The position numbers were made by a program, and so were the translations under genes. From positions 98,133-162,132 of the forward strand of contig CAYTPW010000007.1 of the NCBI GenBank assembly GCA_964439935.1: a stretch of 64,000 nt of DNA, written 5' to 3'. Positions 58,860 through 64,000 of this stretch are shown here, in pieces. Source of the stretch: JABMQW01 sp964439935 (GTDB taxonomy: Bacteria; Fidelibacterota; Marinisomatia; Marinisomatales; TCS56). Position 1 is the first letter of the stretch. Each line of letters opens with the position of its first letter. Under the pieces are notes generated by a model that worked only from the letters and a program-made list of their open reading frames with translations, had not been told where the DNA came from and ran no database searches.

Positions 58860-60383
58860 ATGGCAATCGTATTGGATGGATCAAGCTTAACCATTGGTCA
58901 ACTGGTAAGGGTAGCGCGTTTCGGAGAACGGGTTGAGCTGGATCCCAAGGCGCTGGAAAGAATCAAGATCTGCCGGGCGATGCTGGAGGAAAAAGTTCAA
59001 GCCAAAGAAATTATGTACGGCGTGAATACCGGGATCGGCGAATTCTCGGAAGTTGTGCTGGATGACGACCAGGTCAAGGATTTTCAGAAATACCTGATCT
59101 ATAACCATGCCGCCGGGATCGGCGATCCGGCTCCGATCGAATATGTCCGTGGCGCGATGGTGGGGCGGATCAATGTCCACGCCCACGGTAATTCCGGCTG
59201 TCGTCCTGAGATAACTCAAACTTTAATTGACATGCTCAACAAAGGTGTGACTCCCGTTGTTTGCCAGAAAGGATCGGTGGGGGCTTGTGGCGATCTGGCG
59301 CCGATGTCCCAGATTGCGCTACTCCTGATGGGTGAAGGCGAAGCCTATTACCAGGATCAGGTCTGGCCGGGAAAGGAAGCCCTGGACCGGGCGGGAATTC
59401 CCATACCGGGACTCGAGGCCCGGGATGGATTAGCAGCTATCAATGGTTCCAATTTACTGACCGCAATGAGTGCCATTCAGCTATACGATGCCAATCGCTG
59501 GCTGAAACAATCTGAAATAGTAGCAGCCATGTCAATCGAGGCATTGATGGGTAATTTGAAGCCCTATGATGTACGTCTGCACCAGGTACGTGGTTTTGCC
59601 GGGGCTGTCCGGGCCGCCTCCGCGATCAATAAATGTATGCAGGGCAGCGATCTATTGACCGGAAAATTAAAGGTTAAAGTGCAGGATGCTTATTCCATGA
59701 GGTCCACTCCCCAGGTAGTCGGTGCGGCTCACGATGCCGTGAAATATGCCCGCCAGCAAGTGGAGATTGAATTGAACGGTGTGGGTGATAATCCGATCTT
59801 TTTGCCGGAATTTAAATTGACGCTTACCGGAGCAAATTTCCAGGGTTCGCCCGTATCACTACCAATGGATATGGTTGGTGCGGCCGTAACGATGGTCAGC
59901 GTATTATCCGAGCGCCGCTTGAACCGCCTGACCAATCCAGCTTTGAGTGTGGGTCTGCCTGCCTTCCTCACCAAAGGGGCTGGTATGTTTTCCGGGATGA
60001 TGTTGAGCCAGTACACGGCCGATTCTCTTATAGTGGAACAGCGAATTTTATCGGTACCAGCTTCGATTCAATCGATTCCAGCCGCGGCAGACCAAGAAGA
60101 TTTTGTTTCCATGGGAATGAACACAGCTATTAAAACCGGTCAAATTATTGATAACGCCTATGGCGTTCTTGGAATTGAATTCATGGCTGCCGCTCAGGCT
60201 TTGGATTTTCGTGAATTCACACCCGGTCAGGGTGCTCAGGTGGCCCGCAAAGTGATTCGCAGTCAGGTTGATTTCCTGGATATTGATCGGCCACTCTATC
60301 CGGACCACACAGTTATGAAAGCCCTGGTTAAATCGGGAGAAATCCTGGAAGCAGTGGAACAGGCCATCGGAAGTTTGGAATAA
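58860..60383 (+). CDS. hutH: Histidine ammonia-lyase family (MIO enzyme)
   Basis: 507 residues, the length of HutH. The family removes ammonia from histidine (to urocanate) or other aromatic amino acids with an autocatalytic MIO prosthetic group made from Ala-Ser-Gly. Here the triad is Ala 142-Cys 143-Gly 144 in GSVGACGDLAPMSQ, with the same numbering as the Pseudomonas putida enzyme but Cys for Ser. Other conserved motifs: YGVNTGIGEF near 52-61, NHAAGIG near 83-89 (active-site His kept), GRINVHAHGNSG and NGSNLLTAMS. No hutU, hutI or hutG is nearby, so histidine catabolism is not confirmed; another aromatic lyase or aminomutase is possible. Confidence 0.85.
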   Translation: MAIVLDGSSLTIGQLVRVARFGERVELDPKALERIKICRAMLEEKVQAKEIMYGVNTGIGEFSEVVLDDDQVKDFQKYLIYNHAAGIGDPAPIEYVRGAMVGRINVHAHGNSGCRPEITQTLIDMLNKGVTPVVCQKGSVGACGDLAPMSQIALLLMGEGEAYYQDQVWPGKEALDRAGIPIPGLEARDGLAAINGSNLLTAMSAIQLYDANRWLKQSEIVAAMSIEALMGNLKPYDVRLHQVRGFAGAVRAASAINKCMQGSDLLTGKLKVKVQDAYSMRSTPQVVGAAHDAVKYARQQVEIELNGVGDNPIFLPEFKLTLTGANFQGSPVSLPMDMVGAAVTMVSVLSERRLNRLTNPALSVGLPAFLTKGAGMFSGMMLSQYTADSLIVEQRILSVPASIQSIPAAADQEDFVSMGMNTAIKTGQIIDNAYGVLGIEFMAAAQALDFREFTPGQGAQVARKVIRSQVDFLDIDRPLYPDHTVMKALVKSGEILEAVEQAIGSLE

Positions 60384-60446
60384 AACTCTACAAGTCTGGG
60401 TAATGCCTGTATTGAGAATTTTCAGCAATCAAATTAGAAATCAGTT

Positions 60447-61916
60447 ATGAAAAACAGACCACCATTTAAAACAGCCTTAACATTTGATGACGTATTGCTG
60501 GTTCCCCAGGCATCCCAGGTGCTGCCCCGGGATGTTGATTTGACCACGCGACTCACAAAAAACATTAATCTGAACATTCCGATTCTGAGTGCCGCCATGG
60601 ACACGGTGACCGAAACGGCCATGGCCAAGGCACTGGCTCGGGTTGGTGGTATCGGGATCATTCACAAAAACCTGACGATTGCCGAACAGGCCGAGATGGT
60701 TGATCAGGTAAAACGATCCGAAAGTGGCATGATCTTGAATCCGATCACGCTCACCGCTGATCGTACGATTGGTGAAGCCCGGGAATTAATGGCGCGTTAT
60801 CGGATCAGTGGTCTGCCGGTTGTTGATGACAATAAACTGGTAGGTATCCTGACCAATCGTGATATTCGTTTTGAAACCGATCTGAGTCTGACGGTCCGCG
60901 AGCGGATGACCGCTGATAAACTGGTGACCGTGCCCAGAGGTACAACACTGGATAAAGCAAAAAATCTGTTACAGAAACACCGGATCGAGAAATTGCTGGT
61001 TGTGGATGATAGCGGTGCTCTGGCCGGCCTGATAACAGTTAAAGATATTCAGAAAAAGGAACAATTTCCCAACGCCTGTAAAGATAGCAATGGTCGTTTG
61101 AGGGTTGGGGCAGCCGTTGGCGTGGCTGCCGATTCCCTCGATCGTGCTGTAGCGCTGGCCGAAGCAAATGTTGATATTATTGTTATAGATACCGCCCACG
61201 GTCATTCGGCTGGTGTATTAAAGATGGTCGAAAAGGTTAAATCCAGGTTGCCGGATACCGATCTGGTCGCTGGCAATGTAGCTACGGCAGCAGGAACCCG
61301 CGCCTTGATTGATGCTGGTGTGGATTGTGTAAAAGTAGGTATTGGAGCCGGTGCCAGTTGTACTACCAGGATCATTGCCGGTTTGGGCGTACCCCAATTG
61401 ACAGCGATCATGGAGTGCGTGGATGAAGCTCGTAGATCCGATTTCCCCGTCGTAGCTGATGGCGGGATTCGATATAGCGGTGACATTGCCAAATCGCTGG
61501 CTGCCGGAGCGGACTCGGTAATGCTGGGCAGCCTGCTGGCAGGAATGGATGAAAGTCCCGGTGAAACAATTTTATATGAGGGCCGTCAGTATAAAGCTTA
61601 TCGGGGGATGGGCTCCCTGGGAGCGATGAAAAAAGGCAGCGGCGATCGTTATTTTCAGGAGGGCACTGAAACGACCAAACTGGTTCCCGAAGGTATTGAA
61701 GGAATGGTCCCTTACCGGGGAATTGTGAGCAACAGTATTCACCAATTGTTGGGGGGCGTCCGGGCCGCAATGGGTTACAGTGGTGTCGGGTCAATTCAGG
61801 AATTTCATTCAGGCTGTGAATTTATCCAGATCACAGCAGCTGGTATAAAAGAAAGCCACCCCCACGAAGTCCGGATCGTGAAGGAGGCTCCTAATTATCA
61901 GGTATCTGATAGTTAA
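60447..61916 (+). CDS. guaB: IMP dehydrogenase
   Basis: Oxidises IMP to XMP, the committed step of GTP synthesis. 489 residues: TIM barrel interrupted by two CBS domains (about 93-205; MARYRISGLPVVDD, LLQKHRIEKLLVVDD), catalytic Cys 305 and the flap YRGMGSLGAM...DRYFQ. The active-site loop reads GIGAGASCTTR; the family norm is GIGPGSICTTR, so Pro, Ser and Ile before the Cys are altered while both Gly residues and Cys remain. It ends immediately before the convergent rpsT stop codon. Confidence 0.95.
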   Translation: MKNRPPFKTALTFDDVLLVPQASQVLPRDVDLTTRLTKNINLNIPILSAAMDTVTETAMAKALARVGGIGIIHKNLTIAEQAEMVDQVKRSESGMILNPITLTADRTIGEARELMARYRISGLPVVDDNKLVGILTNRDIRFETDLSLTVRERMTADKLVTVPRGTTLDKAKNLLQKHRIEKLLVVDDSGALAGLITVKDIQKKEQFPNACKDSNGRLRVGAAVGVAADSLDRAVALAEANVDIIVIDTAHGHSAGVLKMVEKVKSRLPDTDLVAGNVATAAGTRALIDAGVDCVKVGIGAGASCTTRIIAGLGVPQLTAIMECVDEARRSDFPVVADGGIRYSGDIAKSLAAGADSVMLGSLLAGMDESPGETILYEGRQYKAYRGMGSLGAMKKGSGDRYFQEGTETTKLVPEGIEGMVPYRGIVSNSIHQLLGGVRAAMGYSGVGSIQEFHSGCEFIQITAAGIKESHPHEVRIVKEAPNYQVSDS

Positions 61917-62174
61917 TTATTTCAGATTATTCAGATGCTTGGTAATCTGAGATTTACGTCGGGCGGCGGTATTCTTGTGAATCAGGCCGTTAGAAGCCAT
62001 TTTATCGATTGTCGAAACAGCGGTACTGTACAATGATTCAGCTTCTTTTTTATTGGTCGCACTCAATACATTTTTCACGGCGGTTCGTAATCTTGACATA
62101 TTCTTGACATTTACCGCACGGCGTTTCAAATCCTGCCGTTCACGTTTTATCTGGGAAGCGTGTCGATCTACCAT
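61917..62174 (-). CDS. rpsT: 30S ribosomal protein S20
   Basis: 85 residues, mostly Lys/Arg-rich helices: SQIKRERQDLKRRAVN near 7-22, SRLRTAVKNVLSA, and the C-terminal GLIHKNTAARRKSQITKHL, which is diagnostic for S20. It binds 16S rRNA early in 30S assembly. Stop codons of rpsT and guaB are adjacent, with no bases between, so there is no room for a separate terminator. Confidence 0.96.
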   Translation of the reverse strand: MVDRHASQIKRERQDLKRRAVNVKNMSRLRTAVKNVLSATNKKEAESLYSTAVSTIDKMASNGLIHKNTAARRKSQITKHLNNLK

Positions 62175-62428
62175 TATTTAATTATTCCTTTTTCATATAA
62201 ATATCGGGCGGAAAGTTATTCCTGATAAGATTCTGTGTCAAATAAAGGATTTGATTATTACTGATACATTGATCTATTGTGTCTTGGGATTTATTGATTA
62301 TCTGCTTGTGTTGGTTTCTAATTGTTGCTACATTTATGAAAAGTATTGTTAATGTAAAAAATCCAATATGTTGTGGGATTGAAATTGAGTCATGCAAGTT
62401 GGATTAATTTGACTGCAAAGGGGTAGAA

Positions 62429-64000
62429 ATGCGTTATTCGATGGGATTTTCATTGGTGTTATCTTCCATATTATTCTGGTCATGTATTGGTTCTACCAGT
62501 CCTTTTACCTGGGGGAAGGTAAATCAGGAAGTTTTAAACCGAATCCAGTCGCCCCATGATTCCAGCGCTGTGGCGGATATTTTATTTGAAATTGGTAGCA
62601 TCGAGTTAATGAAAAGACCCTTTCTCTACACATTAAACAGACACGTACGTTATCAAATTTACAGTGACGGTGGAAAGCAGTATGCTGATATCAAAATACC
62701 ATATTACCATAAAAATGTTATTACAGGTATAGAAGCAAAAACTTATCTGCCTGATGGAACAATTATCAAATTGAAACAGCGCGAGATTTTCACCGAAGGT
62801 GATAAAACTGGTACTATGTACAAAGTATTTGCCATTCCCGGTGTAGTATCAAATTGCGTGATCGAGTATAAATATCAGATGACATCTGAATATCTAGGAT
62901 CTCTGAGACCATGGATATTCCAGAATGATTTACATACTGAATATTCCAAACTCAGTGTGGAAGTACCGCGCGGATTTAAATATAGTTCAGTACTTCGAAA
63001 CCCATTGATCAAAGATTATATGCCAGTAGAAGAGGTAGCCTTAAAACCTAACAATGAAAAGGCTGCAATATATACTTGGGAATTTTTTAATATACCACCA
63101 TTTGTTGCAGAGCCATACATGACTGCCAAGGCGAATTGTTTGACCGTATTGAATTTCCAGCTTGTCAAATACAAAGATAGTTATTTCGAATACAGTTTTG
63201 TGAGCACTTGGGACGATCTTGGCGAAAAGGTGTCAAACTGGTATAAACCCTATTTTAGGTCATATTCTAGAGTGGATAATTTTGTGGATGAACTGATTGT
63301 CGGGGCTGGTACCAGAGAAGATAAGATTGATCGACTATACAGTTTTGTCCGCGATAGTATTGTATTACAGGAAGATTACTGGCTATATAACGAAGAGAAA
63401 AACCGGGCTCCTAAAAAAATTATTAATGACCGAACAGGCAGCAAAGTTGAAAAAAATCTAGTACTTTTAAATATGCTACGTTCCATAGGGGTTAAAGCTA
63501 ACCCGGTTTTAATCAGTACCAGAAAACATGGATCAGTGAACAGAATCAATCCTCGTTTGAATTCCTTTAATCACGTGATTGTCCACTACAAGGATCGTGA
63601 TGGTAATCATTTTCTAGATACTCAATTAAAGTACTGTCCAAATGGAATGCTGCCAGCATTTGATATAAACAAACATGGATTCCTGATTAAAGATGATGAT
63701 TATCGATTCATTGATATTCCTGATCCACAGTCAATGAGCATGTTATATACAAGCATTGATGGTGAGTTAAACGGAGAAGGGACTTTGACCTGTGTTTTAA
63801 CTCAACGTTTTGAAGGATACCGGAACATGTATTATCGTCGAAAACTAGACAACCAGAAAGATGATAAAAAATTCGTTGAGGATTATTTAATCAACAATGT
63901 GGATAATGCGGTTTTGGACAGTTTTAAAGTTATCAACCGTGAAAATATTTTAGATCCACTGTTGATTATAACTTACCTACATATCGATGATTATGTGGAT
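62429..64000 (+). CDS. DUF3857/transglutaminase-like protein (3' partial)
   Basis: An open frame from ATG 62429 (MRYSMGFS; AAGGGG upstream) runs off the window after ~524 codons. A signal peptide or lipoprotein leader (about 1-20, with LFWSC) precedes a DUF3857 beta domain (about 60-260) and a transglutaminase-like domain (about 300-420). In the latter, FNHVIVHYKD keeps the His and FLDTQ the Asp, but the Cys position reads RTGSKVEKNLVLLNML, without Cys. The domain is therefore probably a binding fold, not a peptidase. Such large periplasmic proteins of unknown function are common in Bacteroidetes and relatives. Confidence 0.82.
   Translation, partial: MRYSMGFSLVLSSILFWSCIGSTSPFTWGKVNQEVLNRIQSPHDSSAVADILFEIGSIELMKRPFLYTLNRHVRYQIYSDGGKQYADIKIPYYHKNVITGIEAKTYLPDGTIIKLKQREIFTEGDKTGTMYKVFAIPGVVSNCVIEYKYQMTSEYLGSLRPWIFQNDLHTEYSKLSVEVPRGFKYSSVLRNPLIKDYMPVEEVALKPNNEKAAIYTWEFFNIPPFVAEPYMTAKANCLTVLNFQLVKYKDSYFEYSFVSTWDDLGEKVSNWYKPYFRSYSRVDNFVDELIVGAGTREDKIDRLYSFVRDSIVLQEDYWLYNEEKNRAPKKIINDRTGSKVEKNLVLLNMLRSIGVKANPVLISTRKHGSVNRINPRLNSFNHVIVHYKDRDGNHFLDTQLKYCPNGMLPAFDINKHGFLIKDDDYRFIDIPDPQSMSMLYTSIDGELNGEGTLTCVLTQRFEGYRNMYYRRKLDNQKDDKKFVEDYLINNVDNAVLDSFKVINRENILDPLLIITYLHIDDYVD

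Noticed and set aside
62182..62397. 71-residue minus-strand frame upstream of rpsT
   Set aside because: No ribosome site, no recognisable domain, and composition typical of AT-rich non-coding DNA.
1..64000. CRISPR arrays, rRNA, tRNA, transposase or integrase genes
   Set aside because: No regularly spaced direct repeats, no tRNA T-loop context outside coding genes, and no protein with tyrosine-recombinase or transposase motifs was seen. A tRNA covariance scan was not possible here.

Overview
The window reads as a chromosomal segment of a Gram-negative bacterium of the FCB superphylum (Fibrobacteres-Chlorobi-Bacteroidetes and relatives). The evidence is several secreted proteins ending in a type IX secretion sorting domain (YPNPFN-type motif plus C-terminal beta domain), gingipain-family (C25) proteins, beta-barrels ending in Phe, a DUF5683 protein and a split glycine decarboxylase (GcvPB). 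An uncultured lineage such as Marinimicrobia, Cloacimonadota, KSB1 or Calditrichota is plausible, but the phylum cannot be fixed from this window. Host genes are of medium GC and tightly packed, with many 1-22 bp overlaps.

Region 1 (1-16342, + strand) is a type IV pilus / type II secretion operon: the 3' part of a PilX-like gene, pilM, pilN, pilO, a PilP-like gene, the secretin pilQ, a lipoprotein with duplicated Ig-like modules, the assembly ATPase, the platform protein, the prepilin peptidase, and a C25-family protein with a C-terminal dockerin. Region 2 (16381-21094) encodes poly-gamma-glutamate synthesis (pgsB, pgsC, pgsW), followed by a periplasmic protein and a beta-barrel that may help export or anchor the polymer. 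Region 3 (21289-30922) encodes secreted proteins: a beta-propeller lipoprotein, a 1015-residue repeat protein, an M14 carboxypeptidase and a second C25 protein; the last three carry sorting domains. Region 4 (30957-35613, mostly - strand) holds a universal stress protein, a glutaredoxin, a zincin metalloprotease in an operon with a 50-residue membrane protein and a stand-alone AMIN-like protein, and a secreted lectin-like protein.

Two accessory islands interrupt the chromosome: island 1 at about 35655-39362 and island 2 at about 54440-58569. Both have the layout of integron gene cassettes. Each contains single genes, all on the minus strand, of differing base composition, and each gene is followed by an imperfect palindrome of 45-130 bp with AAC...GTT core boxes (attC-like). 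At the 5' end of each island sits the same AT-rich non-coding sequence, which includes a repeated ~50 bp unit starting GATAAC or GTTAAC. No integrase gene is in the window. Island cargo: a DUF4177-like protein, an AT-rich lipoprotein and a GC-rich S9 peptidase (island 1); an HNH nuclease, a possible HEPN protein, a CPBP membrane protease and a methyltransferase (island 2). I consider this pair of islands, with a shared candidate docking sequence, the most interesting thing here.

The remaining DNA is core or metabolic: an outer-membrane barrel, alaS, gcvPB, a DUF296 protein, ridA, a lipid kinase, DUF5683, an SLC6-type Na+ symporter, a membrane protein + ferredoxin + geranylgeranyl-reductase-like operon, dinG, a histidine ammonia-lyase with an unusual Ala-Cys-Gly cofactor triad, guaB, rpsT, and the 5' part of a DUF3857/transglutaminase-like gene that runs off the window. 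I saw no rRNA, tRNA, CRISPR array, transposase or integrase.
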